A stretch of DNA of 64,000 nt from Arabidopsis thaliana (GCF_000001735.4 NC_003070.9:3596001-3660000); one strand, 5' to 3'. Positions 11,450 through 23,900 are shown, counted from the stretch's first letter. Made by a program: numbers and translations. Notes: a model not told the origin generated them from the letters alone.

Positions 11450-11884
11450 TGTTCTTGTTGGTAAACAATCTTTCGAAGAGGAAGTAATAAAAAGATGTCG
11501 TTTTTAAATTTCTTCAAACAATCGTCCGAAGAAGAAATAATAAACGTTGTCGTTCAAGGGATTTAGCGATGGAACTAACACTACAACTATAATAAAATCT
11601 CTATAAATTAGATTTTTTACTCTTTTGATTAGGATTTTGATAACTATGTATAATTTGTTGTAAGGCAATCAGAGGTCCAATACAAGATAAATCTTTCAAA
11701 ACTTCAATAATTTTTCATTATGCATAAGAATAAAGATTTTTTTTGAAAAGCTTGTAAATTAAATTACTTCACAACAACAAAAATAAAAACAAAAACATCC
11801 ACGAAAAACAAATATAGGATCCATTCTACCACCAAGTCTTTCACTTTCTGACTCAAAAAACAAAAACTTGGGTAGTCTTTGCAA
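11450..11884. promoter_or_regulatory. Z-ISO promoter and eIF3h 3' region
   Basis: Short spacer between two minus-strand genes. It should contain the Z-ISO promoter and leader next to 11450 and the eIF3h 3' UTR near 11884. It is AT-rich and has an imperfect repeat of a TCTTTCGAAGAGGAAGTAATAAA-like stretch at about 11470 and 11525. No coding signal is seen. Confidence 0.4.
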
Positions 11885-14299
11885 TCAGTTGTCGTGCAAT
11901 GCTTTGGTCAGGTAAAGCCTGCTGAAGTTCTGGCCAGCCACTCTGCATAACAACAGGTCGACTCATTTTAAGTATCTTTCAAAGCTCCAAAAATGGTGAA
12001 ACAATACTAAAGAGGAACATACCCATTGATTTGGCCACAGAAGTTTGAGACTTGGTTTGTGATGAGGAAACTCTCTAGCCTAGATGGTTCAGGGATCGCC
12101 TTAAAGATTGGGTTTGAAGGATCCTCTTCTGGTAAAGGCTCCTCTCCAGCTGATTTACGAGCCATGTTCTCCGTTCTATAAACCAAACACCTCTTTCATT
12201 AGTTGGAAGATCAAAAGGACAAGGAAAAGCTGAAGACAAATGTTACAAGGCATTCACAACTCTCGTAAGTAAAGTTGTATCACCTTCCAAGATAACGAGG
12301 TAGTGAAACTAATCAAACCTGAACTAGAACAAAAAGGTTCTGCAGAAAATATAAACCTACCTTCTCTTCTGGAGCCAGGCTTGCTGTTGTGCTTGCTGAC
12401 GAGACAGGTTCCGGTAGTAATACTGGAACTGGAGAAATAAATTAAGATTTTGCGTTAAGATAGTTCGGACTTCTGATGATGAGAATTGAACAAGAGTGCA
12501 GAAGAAACCACACCTTTTGCTGTTCCATAGATAAATCATCCATGCATTTAATCAAAAACTCCATATTGTTCTCAAGGAAAGGAGTGGTTGATGAGTGTAG
12601 ACGATCATAATCGCCCTAGAAAGGCGAAAATACAGAAGTATCAAGAGTCAAAATCTGCAATGCTGACAGCAAGCAAGGATCACTATCCAGATAGTAGTAT
12701 TGTACCTGTGAGACAGGTGTATCAGTCTCCAGTTCGGTCATAAAGGCACTGACAAGGGCAGAATTTGAAACCTTGATCTGTCAAAGGAAAAGTAACAAAC
12801 ATTTAAACCACTTTTTTTGTCAGAGGAAAATATAATTAGGTAACAATTCCAACCTAGTGACTTGAAAAGATTAGCTGGTAAGAATTCAATATAGAAGAAA
12901 GCTAGAGACTTACAGGTATTTCCTCAAAAATATCCATCCAGGAGAAATTTTTCTCTCTCAACCTGAAAAAGATAGTGATTAAAACGTTACAACTATCATC
13001 CTAAGTGGCTCATAAAACCTAGATTTTCAATGGATCAAGATACATACTTCTCGCCAGTAAAGTTTCCACCTCGGTACAACTCCATAAAGGAATCTGAAAG
13101 CTTCAAAGCCTTCAAAGCTAAGACGCCTAGATCAGCTTTAGAGGGATCATATATGATGCACACACACCTCTTGATATTCTCCTGTAGATGCAGAAGAATC
13201 ATTTCTTAAGAGTTCATATCATGATTCTGCAAGGGATTGTAACAGAGTTGCGGACAAAAAAAGTCTCAGAAAATATATTCATGATCCAATTTACATTCAA
13301 CTTTTACACATGCCAATATACCTATCATACACTAGAGTAGCCATGCTATACATATAAATTTCCAGCTGAATGAAGAGCATAACATATGAACAGACCAAAT
13401 CTAGAATGTTATAATGACATGGTAGACAGGATTCTTTAACAAAAAAAAAAGTACCTGGTAATTCATGAAGGTCTCAATCAGTTCCACAGTCTGATACGAA
13501 CCAAGAACTGTAGATTGATACCTGAACAAAGAATTAGGCAGATCTAAATACATTCACAAGAAAAAATTTAACAAGTGAACTCAGACTGATGTCATTAAAA
13601 AACCTACCAGCCAACAGTGTTGTTGTCAACATTAACCTCCCTCAGACATCTCATCATCTCAAGCTGATAATTAGCACCATCAGCTTCAATTTCTTCATCA
13701 TCATCCCTGACCTGTCCTCGTTTAAGATACAAATTCCAGTAAATCACATGTACATCAATCATGAACAAGCTCTTAAATCCTCACAATGCGTGTAAAATTC
13801 ATCAACATACCGGGAAAGGAAAACAATTGGTAACTTCGAGGACGCTACCAACATCAAGTCCAAGAAGCTGTCCAGTGACAAGGGTCGGTGAAAACTCCTT
13901 GCAGTGTTTGATTATCTTTAGTACAGCCTATCACAATAGCAAACAAAATTCTCAGCATCACAACTTCCTACCAAATGATAATGGGCAAATTAGCTTCACC
14001 TAGAGAGTTTTTATTTATCAAACACCATCGGTCAGCAGAAAACGAGGAAAAACACTTAAAACCGTAAAATCAGGGAACACTAAGAAACGTTACCAGTCCT
14101 TCGATCTGAACAACTCTAAGCGGAGGAGCCACCGCCTCATCCTTCGATATCGCCTGCAGAAACGACCTAGCCACTGCAGAAATAAACCACGGAAGAAACT
14201 TAGCACGACATATACAGAAATCGTCAATAAACAGATGCAAATATTAATTCTATGTCCTAGTGAAGAACAGAGAGGATGATTATACTGACTGGTTGCCAT
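11885..14299 (-). CDS. TIF3H1: Translation initiation factor eIF3 subunit h
   Basis: About twelve exons. The coding start is a ten-base segment (14299-14290), followed by 14173-14094, 13927-13811, 13711-13608 and others down to the stop at 11885. The protein, about 337 residues, begins [17 protein letters not shown] and has the MPN fold: [35 protein letters not shown] and [12 protein letters not shown]. The metal-binding JAMM His-x-His of active MPN proteases is not present, as expected for a structural subunit. The C-terminal part is helical ([18 protein letters not shown]). In plants this subunit helps ribosomes reinitiate after upstream ORFs. It acts in the cytosol within eIF3. A telo box lies in its leader. 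From memory this is At1g10840. Confidence 0.93.
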
Positions 14300-14360
14300 T
14301 GAAATAGTCTCCGGTGATAGTGAAAGCTTCCTAGGTCAAAGAACTTGAATCTCCGCCGTG

Positions 14361-14369
14361 AAACCCTAA
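14361..14369 (+). promoter_or_regulatory. Telo box in the eIF3h leader
   Basis: AAACCCTAA lies about 60 bases upstream of the eIF3h start codon, on the strand opposite to the gene. Telo boxes are a hallmark of promoters of translation-apparatus genes in Arabidopsis. Confidence 0.5.
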
Positions 14370-14399
14370 CGATGTGATATTTTTACTGCCGGCGGCGGA

Positions 14400-16041
14400 G
14401 ATGAGTAAGAGAAAGAACTTTATGTGTTTGATAGGGCTTCTCGAGGATCCGCAGATTTTTTTTTCCCTTCAATTTGGGTGTAGAGAGGAAAAAAAAAAAG
14501 CGTTTCGCAGTTAAAATTGCAAAAGAGCCCTAAAATTTGAGATTCTTATAGAATGATCCCTAAATGTTTTCCGACCTATAATAAGGATGGACCCAGCCCA
14601 TGGACCTATAATGCTATTCTCTTGTAAAAGGCCAGGACCATAATATTCCTCAAAATATTGAACATTTAATTTAATAGCATGGGCCCATTACACTAACCAA
14701 CTAGTCAAAACTTAGTAAGAAAAAACAAACAGTCATGGAGTCAACTAGAATCCAAAACTTTTAGAAACTTTCCCTCCAAATTCCATCCGGTATTAGGGTT
14801 TAATCGAAAAAGAGGACTAATTCAAAGTCTAATCTTTAGTAACCAACTTTAAAAAGTCTATAAGACATGGTCATTTCATAAGTCCGTAAGAAAATCAACA
14901 ATGTCCTAAATAAACGGCAAAAACTAGAGAATCACCACTGGTATCAAAAAACGTAAAACCAAATATATAAAACGTATTAAATGTACTATAGTTTATTACT
15001 CGAAAGTCGAAAACCTTGATGATTCATTGAAGGTCAAAGAAGTCAACAATAATATTGATGCCAAATTAAATGACTGCAGTCTCTTTGCGAGGTTGGTGTT
15101 TGGACTGGTGGACCGCTGGTTAATAATTAACTCAGCCTTTACGTGAACTCAATTCTCACCTCTTCTTTATTACATTTTCATCACGCTTAAGCTAAGCAAC
15201 TAATAAATTCCTAATTTAATAAACACTTCAACATCCTCGTTTTAGAGATTGAATACCAACCATGAATGTTAACACATCTTTAACTTTCCTCTCAAACAAA
15301 AATCCAACAATCTATATCCTCATTGTATAAATAACATGAGGTCCATATTAAAATACGATTAAAAATATTATAAAAACCATGTGAAGATTCAACAAGAAAA
15401 AGAGGTAGGAAAAAAAAGCAGCTCAATAATTGGTAGAGAGTGCAAAGAGGAACCAGACACCAACTGAATAAAATTGAAAAACAATGTCTCTCCTTACTTT
15501 AAATAAATCATCCCTAAAATTAATTATTCCCACCATATTTCTTCTGCTCCATACCACACTTCACCATAAAATCTCTATATAAATTTTCTCAGCAGCAGTA
15601 ACTACCTTGGCCCCAAAACCTATCTGTCTCTGAATCTTGGCAAAGTAATAGCAACCATAACAATAACGACAAAAATATACGTGAATTATTTTTCTCTTTC
15701 TCCTTCGTCTCTCCTTCATAAACCCATTATTAATTTTTTTTATAATACTACTATTATTCATGAATGCATTGAAGATGTCACAGTGAGAACAAAAAAAAAG
15801 TTTTCCAGGCATGGCTTCACGTGATGACATCTTCCTCGACCAAGAACTTCGAGAAAAGATACTCAGAAAGTGAAGTGAGAGAGAGAGAAAATGCCGGGGA
15901 ATTTTAATGCTTCTTCTTCTCTTCTTAGTGCTCACTACCAGAAGATTTCTTTCCGCCATTAAAGAGCAGAGTAGAGCAGAGCTCTCACTTTCTTCTTCTT
16001 CTTCTTCATTTTTTACCTTTCCCTTTTTTGCTTCGATCGAG
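14400..16041. promoter_or_regulatory. Divergent promoter region between eIF3h and the LRR kinase
   Basis: About 1.6 kb of AT-rich DNA. GCCCA/TGGGC motifs (about 14593 and 14682) near the eIF3h side resemble TCP-bound site II elements. The kinase side has a pyrimidine-rich leader (about 15980-16025) and a (CTT)n-like tract. A 132-codon minus-strand ORF at 15561-15959 is basic and low-complexity and is not judged a gene. Confidence 0.45.
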
Positions 16042-16174
16042 ATGCTTTAGCATAATGGGGCAGATCTGGAAAGTGACTTAATAATAGAAAGTGATGGCTT
16101 TGAGGAGATTCATGGGATGCTTTTTATGGAAACTCGATTTCGAACTGTATCAATCATTTCTGTTTCTTTTATGA
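16042..16174 (+). other. Three upstream ORFs in the leader of the LRR kinase
   Basis: ATG codons at 16042 (ATG CTT TAG), 16055 (eight codons, then TAA) and 16094 (26 codons, then TGA at 16172-16174) precede the kinase ATG at 16228. The longest encodes a peptide beginning MALRRFMGCFLWK and ending in a hydrophobic SFLFLL. If transcription starts in the CT-rich tract near 15980, all three are in the mRNA and should lower translation of the kinase. Neighbouring eIF3h is the factor known to help plants cope with such leaders, though the adjacency is probably chance. Confidence 0.5.
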
Positions 16175-16227
16175 GCTGAGGAAAAGAGCCACTCTTTCTG
16201 ATTTGATTGATTCATCATTCATCGACA

Positions 16228-18343
16228 ATGGCTTCTTCTTCTTCTTCTTCGTCTTCGAGTACGGTGTCGTTCGTAGTCTTTGCATTTACAGTCTTCTTCT
16301 GTTTGGTTACTCCGGCGAGATCTAGCGACGTCGAAGCTTTACTAAGCTTGAAATCTTCAATCGATCCATCTAATTCGATTTCTTGGAGAGGAACAGATCT
16401 CTGCAACTGGCAAGGTGTTAGAGAATGTATGAATGGAAGAGTCTCCAAGCTTGTTCTTGAGTACTTGAATCTCACCGGCTCACTTAACGAGAAGAGTTTG
16501 AACCAGTTGGATCAACTTAGGGTTCTTAGTTTCAAAGCTAACTCTCTCTCCGGTTCAATCCCTAACCTCTCCGGTTTGGTTAACCTCAAATCGGTTTATC
16601 TTAACGATAACAACTTCTCCGGCGACTTCCCGGAGTCTCTCACGTCTCTTCACCGATTGAAAACTATTTTCCTCTCCGGAAACAGACTGTCCGGTCGAAT
16701 CCCTAGCTCGTTGCTTCGTCTCTCTCGTCTTTACACGCTCAATGTTGAGGACAATCTCTTCACTGGTTCGATTCCTCCTCTTAACCAGACAAGTCTCAGA
16801 TACTTCAATGTATCCAACAATAAGCTCTCTGGTCAAATTCCACTGACACGAGCTTTGAAGCAGTTTGATGAGTCATCGTTTACCGGAAACGTCGCTCTTT
16901 GCGGCGATCAGATTGGAAGTCCATGCGGAATCTCACCTGCGCCGTCTGCGAAACCAACGCCTATACCTAAGTCTAAGAAGAGCAAAGCGAAGCTGATCGG
17001 GATTATCGCCGGAAGCGTTGCCGGCGGAGTACTAGTCCTTATCTTGCTATTGACGTTGCTTATCGTCTGCTGGCGACGGAAGCGGCGGAACCAGGCACCG
17101 AGGGAAGATAGAAAAGGTAAAGGAATAGCGGAAGCAGAAGGAGCAACAACTGCAGAGACAGAGAGAGACATTGAGAGGAAAGACAGAGGATTCTCATGGG
17201 AAAGAGGCGAAGAAGGTGCAGTGGGAACTCTGGTTTTCCTTGGAACCAGTGATTCAGGCGAGACGGTAGTGAGATACACCATGGAAGATCTGCTAAAAGC
17301 TTCGGCAGAGACATTGGGAAGAGGAACGTTGGGGAGCACGTACAAGGCTGTGATGGAGTCTGGGTTCATTGTCACTGTGAAGAGGCTCAAGAACGCAAGG
17401 TATCCTCGCATGGAGGAGTTCAAGAGACATGTTGAGATCCTTGGACAGCTCAAACACCCAAATCTGGTGCCTCTCAGAGCCTATTTTCAAGCCAAGGAAG
17501 AACGCTTGCTCGTCTACGATTACTTCCCTAATGGCAGTCTCTTTACTCTTATTCACGGTATGTACCTTAGCTTCTTTCAAGGTTCCTGTTTTATATAGCA
17601 ATGCAGAGATTTGATGGGTTGAATCGAAACTTGGATACATTAGCCAGCTTCATTGTGTTTTATGTGTGTGTTTGTCTGTAGGAACTAGGGCTTCTGGAAG
17701 TGGGAAGCCTCTTCACTGGACTTCATGCCTGAAAATAGCTGAGGACTTGGCCTCAGCTCTGCTCTACATACATCAGAATCCTGGCTTGACTCATGGGAAT
17801 TTGAAATCGTCCAATGTCTTGTTAGGTCCTGATTTTGAGTCCTGCCTCACGGATTACGGCCTCAGCACTCTCCATGACCCTGACTCAGTTGAAGAAACAA
17901 GCGCAGTGTCTCTCTTTTACAAAGCTCCAGAGTGCAGAGACCCACGGAAAGCCTCTACACAGCCCGCTGATGTGTATAGCTTTGGGGTTCTTCTTCTCGA
18001 GCTTCTAACAGGTAGAACACCATTCCAGGACCTTGTTCAAGAATATGGGTCAGATATCTCAAGATGGGTGCGTGCAGTGAGAGAGGAAGAGACTGAATCA
18101 GGTGAGGAACCGACTTCTTCAGGCAACGAAGCATCAGAGGAGAAACTTCAGGCACTTTTAAGTATCGCAACGGTTTGTGTGACCATTCAACCCGATAACC
18201 GGCCTGTGATGAGAGAGGTGTTGAAGATGGTGAGGGATGCAAGGGCTGAAGCACCATTCTCGTCTAACAGTAGCGAACATTCGCCCGGGAGATGGTCGGA
18301 TACCGTTCAGAGCTTGCCAAGGGATGATCAAGTGAGCATTTAG
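16228..18343 (+). CDS. LRR receptor-like kinase, class III, probable pseudokinase
   Basis: Two exons, 16228-17557 and 17682-18343, give 663 residues. The ATG at 16228 is the first in frame. Order: Ser-rich signal peptide (about 1-32), LRR N-terminal cap, about five LRRs (for example [32 protein letters not shown]), a Pro/Lys juxtamembrane stretch, a transmembrane helix (about 256-281) ended by CWRRKRR, an acidic linker, and a kinase-like domain from about 350. The loop [13 protein letters not shown] and VAIK-type Lys385 (VTVKRL) are kept. The catalytic HRD is HGN ([13 protein letters not shown]) and DFG is DYG (LTDYGLS). Phosphotransfer is therefore unlikely, as in many class III members that act as scaffolds or co-receptors. 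Location: plasma membrane. From memory this is At1g10850; the ligand is unknown. Confidence 0.92.
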
Positions 18344-18788
18344 AGAAATTGGGTGGGCCTTCTTCATTGCTTTCATAGAATGACACGTGTGATTCTTGAA
18401 GTAGGGTTCATAGTGTAAAGCTTCTTTTTTATTTTGTAACGCCATTTTGATTCATCGACCTTGTAGGACTTGCATAAGATCTATTGAATTGAGATGCTGG
18501 CATTGAGTAGTTGAAGAACAGAAGAATCTTTTTTTTTTCATTCTTACTCTTTCTTTAAATAACACGACATTCAATAGCATCTTTTCATTGACATGTAATA
18601 CAACTTTAAGGAGGAAAAGAAATCAAGTATAGTATAGGAACAAGCCTAACTTGACATTGACATGGCAAGTAACTAAGTTGCATGTCCCTTCATATTGTGC
18701 TCCAACTATTAGAAATCAAAGGATTGATAAAAAGAACGCAAAAACAACAAAATGAAAATGTGATATCGGATATGCAGGTGCCCTTCTG
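18344..18788. other. Convergent 3' spacer
   Basis: Between the stop of the LRR kinase (+) and that of the twin-CX9C gene (-). AT-rich 3' UTR-like sequence without ORFs or repeats of note. Confidence 0.4.
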
Positions 18789-19308
18789 TTAGTAGCCTTT
18801 GTTTCCTCGAATCCTGGCTCTCATGTCTACCTAGAGAAAACACAATTCGACATCCAATGAGACCAAGAGACTGTAAGGTGAATGTAACTCTTAAGTGTTC
18901 GCAAGCATGCTTAATCTTATTCCACGGCAGGTATGGTTCGTATCTTTTAAACATGATGGATGATTTCAAAGCTACATTATCACAATGGGTTTAGTGAACA
19001 AATTGAGGCTTTTCAAGTGGTGAGAGCAAAACATACCTGTCCTCTTTTACAGTTGAAGTAGGTTTCTCTTAGGCCAACACACTCACTCGGTATACATGGG
19101 CTTTTTTCACCAGTGCAGTCCCTAATTGATCGTTTCTCGCCCTATAACACAATCAGAAAACAAATGAAGTGAACTGGTAATTAGTTAACAGGTAATGAAT
19201 ACACTTATAATAGCTTCATCTTCAGACATTTTATATTACCTTGACACAAATCGATTCACTGAGACATTTGACAAGCTCTTCAGCAAGGCCCTTACAAGAC
19301 TTCGCCAT
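18789..19308 (-). CDS. Cytochrome c oxidase assembly factor, COA5/Pet191 type
   Basis: Three phase-0 exons (19308-19240, 19141-19037, 18830-18789) encode only 71 residues, too short to be seen as a single ORF. The order MAKSCKGLAEELVKC, then SESICVK, then the block ending ECVGLRETYFNCKRGQ, then VDMRARIRGNKGY matches Pet191/COA5. Twin CX9C motifs are Cys5/Cys15 and Cys44/Cys54, with Cys21, Cys32 and Cys39 between. Such proteins are imported into the mitochondrial intermembrane space by the Mia40 disulfide relay and help build complex IV. Length, cysteine spacing and splice phases all fit. A GCCGG|GTAAGT-type donor near 20087 on the minus strand suggests a noncoding first exon with a long 5' UTR intron. 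From memory this is At1g10865. Confidence 0.92.
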
Positions 19309-20904
19309 TTCAACTGTTCATATGCAAAAAGGCAACCAATACATGAGAGCATGTTTCTAACAAATGAAATGAGCTTTCAGGATATTGTGATGCTAAACTG
19401 CAGTGTGTCAAGGATTTATTATGAAGATACAAGAAGATATGGGATCTACAGTAAACAATCAACAAATGCATAGTCCAGGAATCTCGCCAAAAGGCAACCA
19501 ATGAATCAGAGCATGTTCTTAACAAATTAGTTTTCGAGGTACTACAAAGCTTCACCGCAGAGCCTCAAAAGGGAGTGTTGTGAAGAAAAATGAGCTCTAG
19601 TATAATACTCAACAAGTACACATCATCTGAAAATCCCTCCAAACACACGAACAACTGCCCACGTGTGTAAGTAACTATGAATGGTTTCACTTAGTAGAAA
19701 TCACAAGTATCAAGCATCGAACTCAAAACAACAAATTGCAGTTGAGCTTCACAAAAGAAGAAAGCTTTGCTTTTGCCTATTGGGAACAATCCAAAAGTCC
19801 CGTTTCAATAAACATAAAATACTTCCTTTCTTCATTTGATGATCACGAAGAATCTAAAGAACTCCCCTTTCTAAGAATCTCAAACTTATGATAAATCCTT
19901 GGAAAAAATCCCGATTTCTCCACAGGAAAATATTTCTCTTTCAATCACAGATAAACCATCTGATTCCTCTGTTCTATTTTTCGCTAAAGACTCATTCTTG
20001 TCTCAAAAGAATATGATCAAGAGCCAAAATTACAGAGCAATACAACAAAGATGATCTAAAGAAAGAAGATTGACGGTTACCGACTTACCGGCGACGGTGA
20101 GTAAAAAACGGATCAATGTCGACGAAGACCCGAAAGACGGAGGTTTTTCCAAAGGGTTTGGTTTTCTTCAATTTGGCCTTTGCCGAATAACGCGTGGGCC
20201 GCGTGGCTCTCTCTCTGCCCATCGGTCAACTCAATTTTGGTTCGGTTTAACAAATTAACCGGGTAAAATCCGATATAATTTGGTTTGATCGGATTCTCAA
20301 TTAAATGCGGGTTTAAAATTCAATTATGTTCCAGCTCTCTTCCCGGTCTGAGCAGGCTCAAGAACATTATTAACCAAACGTTTTGATTCGTTTTTTCTTT
20401 TTTCTTTCTTTGTGTGTGTTTAGCATTAACCAATTTTAAAATAAAATTTACGATGACAAAAATGTTATGATGTATTTTTTTCCAATTACAGCTATTTTAT
20501 GTTACTAAACAAATTTGTTAAGTTGTAAACTTACTCTTCAAAAGCATTAAAAAAAAAAAATATGCTGCCTTCAGTTAGTAGAAATATATTTAACAATTTT
20601 TTTTTTTTTGTATATTTAAGAATGATGTTTATTGAAATTGTTTTTCATATGTAAAACTCAAATGTAAATGCAAAAGTGAAGTTTAAAAAAAAAAATCAAA
20701 ACTTCCGAAACTTGAAAAGTGAGTAGAGATAAACTGTAGGTCAGTAAAATCATATCCCTTGTACATTGACAAACAACGACTCAAAAGGCTGTTTCATCAT
20801 GCCTTTACGGAATCTAGTAGCTTGTACCACCTCCTTGTTTTGCGTTTTAGGGTCTTCCAAAGGTGTTTCTAAAGAAGCTGTGCATGTCGGTGTGCAGTGA
20901 AGGT
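19309..20904. promoter_or_regulatory. 5' UTR intron and promoter of the COA5-like gene; AGD4 3' flank
   Basis: Next to 19309 lies a probable 5' UTR intron that contains an imperfect direct repeat (19323-19365 and 19488-19530). A noncoding exon is likely at about 20088-20140, since a GTAAGT donor is seen on the minus strand. A CACGTG G-box core sits near 19661. From 20250 to 20700 the DNA is plain AT-rich spacer with A and T runs. No further gene is evident. Confidence 0.4.
19323..19530. repeat. Imperfect direct repeat, about 165-bp period
   Basis: The segment AAAAAGGCAACCAAT...GAGCATGTTTCTAACAAAT at 19326-19365 recurs, with a few changes, at 19490-19530. Weaker similarity continues after both copies (for example AGTAAACAATCAACAA against AGTATAATACTCAACAA), so the original duplication may have been about 165 bp. 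Confidence 0.65.
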
Positions 20905-23900
20905 TTATGCGCACTCGGCTAAGAGAAGAAAGAGCTCTTCATCAGTTATCGCTCCCATTTCCATCGCTCTTTCTAGAACGCTTAGCCCTCCATCGTCCTC
21001 TATCGACGGACGTGCTCCTCTGCGTTTTCAAAAACAATTTAAGAAAATATAAATACAACCGCATTATGAGCCAAAACTACCAACGACTAATTCAAGAAAA
21101 ATGCAATGGAAGAGCCAAGCTACCAAAGAAACAGAGTCATGGAATCAAGGGGAAGTGGAGCTAGGAGGTTTTAGTTTGAGTCCTAACATTCATTAAGAGT
21201 GCGTTTCTTAAGAGTTAAAATATACCTTCGCAGTAGAATCTTTGCAAATTTGTGGTTCCCTGATGATATGCAATGGTGCAACGGAGTCCTTCCGTGATAA
21301 TCTCTTATGTTTAGGTCAGCACCAAACTGCAACAACAATTCAAGCAAGACAGAGTCACCAATGTGACAAGCCACATGGAGCAAGGAGCATCCTTGAAGAC
21401 AGCTTCTTGGTTCGTTGGATTCTTTAATTCTCTGACATACAGTTGGATCATGTCTTTTCTTTACTGCTTTCTCTGCTGCATCAATATGGTGATATGCATC
21501 GATATCAGTTATATCATCAAACTTGGTATTGATGATATTTACATCCCCAGTAGTAACTATAAGTCGATAGATTTCTCGTATGTTTCTGCTTTGAACAGCT
21601 TCCCATATTCTACTCGCAGCAGAAAGGTTTGCTTCACTTTCATCCTTGATGACTAATGCTTTCTCCAGGTACTGGCCCAAACACAAAACATCAATCAAGG
21701 TTTAGTATTAGTTGCTTTTTACATCTTTGCCTTTTCACAAAGCATAATCTAGTTCAATAAATGAGTAAAATGATCAATCATCCCCGTGAAGATACATTTC
21801 ACAACTTGGACATTAGAAAGTAACAACTAATGTCATACCTTTCCTAGAATGTATTTCTCCTTCACACTAAAGGAATCTTCTGGACATGGTTTTGAAACTG
21901 AAGCATGCGACAATGCTGATCCGTCTTCGCTGCAAAAAGCCACACTGTTTATCACGATGTACCTCATCAGCTACATGCATGATATATGAAACAGGAGAAT
22001 GTTGGAAGATAGAGTGTATGATAATTGGTCTATACTTCAAAATACAAAACAAATGTTTTATCCTTAGAGATCATACCAGTCATCGTCAAGGTGAAGTAGT
22101 CCCTCCCACAGTGAATTACAGTATACATTACCCAAATTTCTAAATAAGTCCAAGATCGTTGGCTCCCACACTTTCACATCTAATGAGAGGGACCTCACCT
22201 GCAGTTTGTGGGGTACAACATTTATGAAATCAGCTTAGAGATATAGGACTGACACCAAAGAAAATTCCATTAACCAACTTAATCCGGATACTTGAACCCT
22301 CCAAAGGTTATAACTACAGTGATGTTGACTTTTTTGCAAAAAATTTAAACGTTGGTGGAGTTAGTTTTACAAAGAAACTTCAGAATACCACATTGAGTTC
22401 TACAAATTCTGGATGACGAAGAGAGAATTTACCGACGTGGTATAAGACAAGCCAGCTCATACAGCAAGAAATCTCAAGGGAAGATGTTTAAAAAAATTGT
22501 TCCAAGAATATTTCATACTTCATACCTTGGATATATGAACCCCGAGATTCCTGTGAACACCAGAGCATTGAATGCACAACAAAACTCCAAGATTTAACGA
22601 TGCCCAATCGGGCTCAGGAGCATTGCACTCTGCACATGCATTATTTCCCGGAAGTCCTCTGAGTATTGTTGAGACATCATCCCCGATATTTTGTCTTGAA
22701 TCATTATGTCGAATTTGATCCCCGGAGACGACAGCATTAGCAGGAGCAGAACTGGAGTTGTCTTTATCCAAGTATCGCACAGGTGACTGCAGAAACGATA
22801 TGTATTACTAATAAGGCTTTGCTATCAATTTAGTTTGTAACTGAAAGCCAGAGGCTTATTGTGTCAACCAACCTGTTGCAGAAAATGAGAATTGAGAAGC
22901 GTCCCTATAGCTTTTGTGATCTTATTTACCCAGTCCATCCTATCTGCTCCATTTTCAGCCTGGTAAGGTAGCATAATTGTTGTCAGCATTCTGAAGTACT
23001 TGGATCAGGGGAAGAAGGAATTAGTATAGAGATACTTAAGTATCAATTGCTAAGAGGGTCCATGCAGGTTGTCTACAAGGCACAGCTCTCTTTTTCATAT
23101 AATGAATTTGGAAAAACCCAACAGGAAAAATTCAGACTAAGTAAGCCCGGTGACTTGCAACCTAGTCTATAGCGAGTAAACTGGGTACCTGAAGTGTGTA
23201 AGTTTTTTGAGGAGAAATAATTCTGAAACAGAGACGAAGATCCATGTCTTCTGCGTCTAGTTTTATCAAAGAAGTGCGAAGATCAATAGTATTATAGCCT
23301 AAGCTGCCCTCAGTGAGCGAACCTGATCGATTATGTCTTGCCCGAAATCGACCAAAAACTCCAGTATTATGGTCAGATGATCCACTATAGTGATGATGAG
23401 ATCCCTGAGAACACGAATAGCAGATAAAGTCAACCATTATAAACAAACATAAACTATAAATATAAAGAAAGATAAAGGATCTGCTAAACTGCTAAATAGA
23501 TGGTTAGTTCCAGAATCTATACTTCTATAGATAAAAACAACAGCATGAGGAAGTGCCAGGTAAATTTTACGTGCAACTACTCATTAAAGGCTTAATATTC
23601 CTGGACCTGATAGGCTTATATCAAAATCCACTATAATTTTAGAAATTTCCTATCACAAGATATCACAGAGTTAAATCTGAAAGCTGATACAGCAATCTCA
23701 TCATTTACTTATCTATTTCTTCACATATATTTTCCCGTTATTTCATAACAAATCTATTATTCATTTCAGGGGAAAAGAAGGACTTATGAAACGATTAATG
23801 AGATTTAAGAAATTGTACCAATTGGCATGTTGAACTATAACGCAAATTTGAAAGAACTAATGGAGGTCTCTCATGGAAATGAGGCAGGAAAAAGAGGTTT

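Noticed and set aside
15561..15959. 132-codon minus-strand ORF in the promoter region of the LRR kinase
   Set aside because: Basic, low-complexity composition, no recognisable domain, and it overlaps the CT-rich leader of the plus-strand gene.
16908..17453. 181-codon ORF antisense to the LRR kinase
   Set aside because: It mirrors the codon structure of the real kinase exon; Ser/Pro/Leu-rich shadow without a domain.
20907..21164. 85-codon plus-strand ORF
   Set aside because: Antisense to the true last exon of AGD4 (21019-20905).
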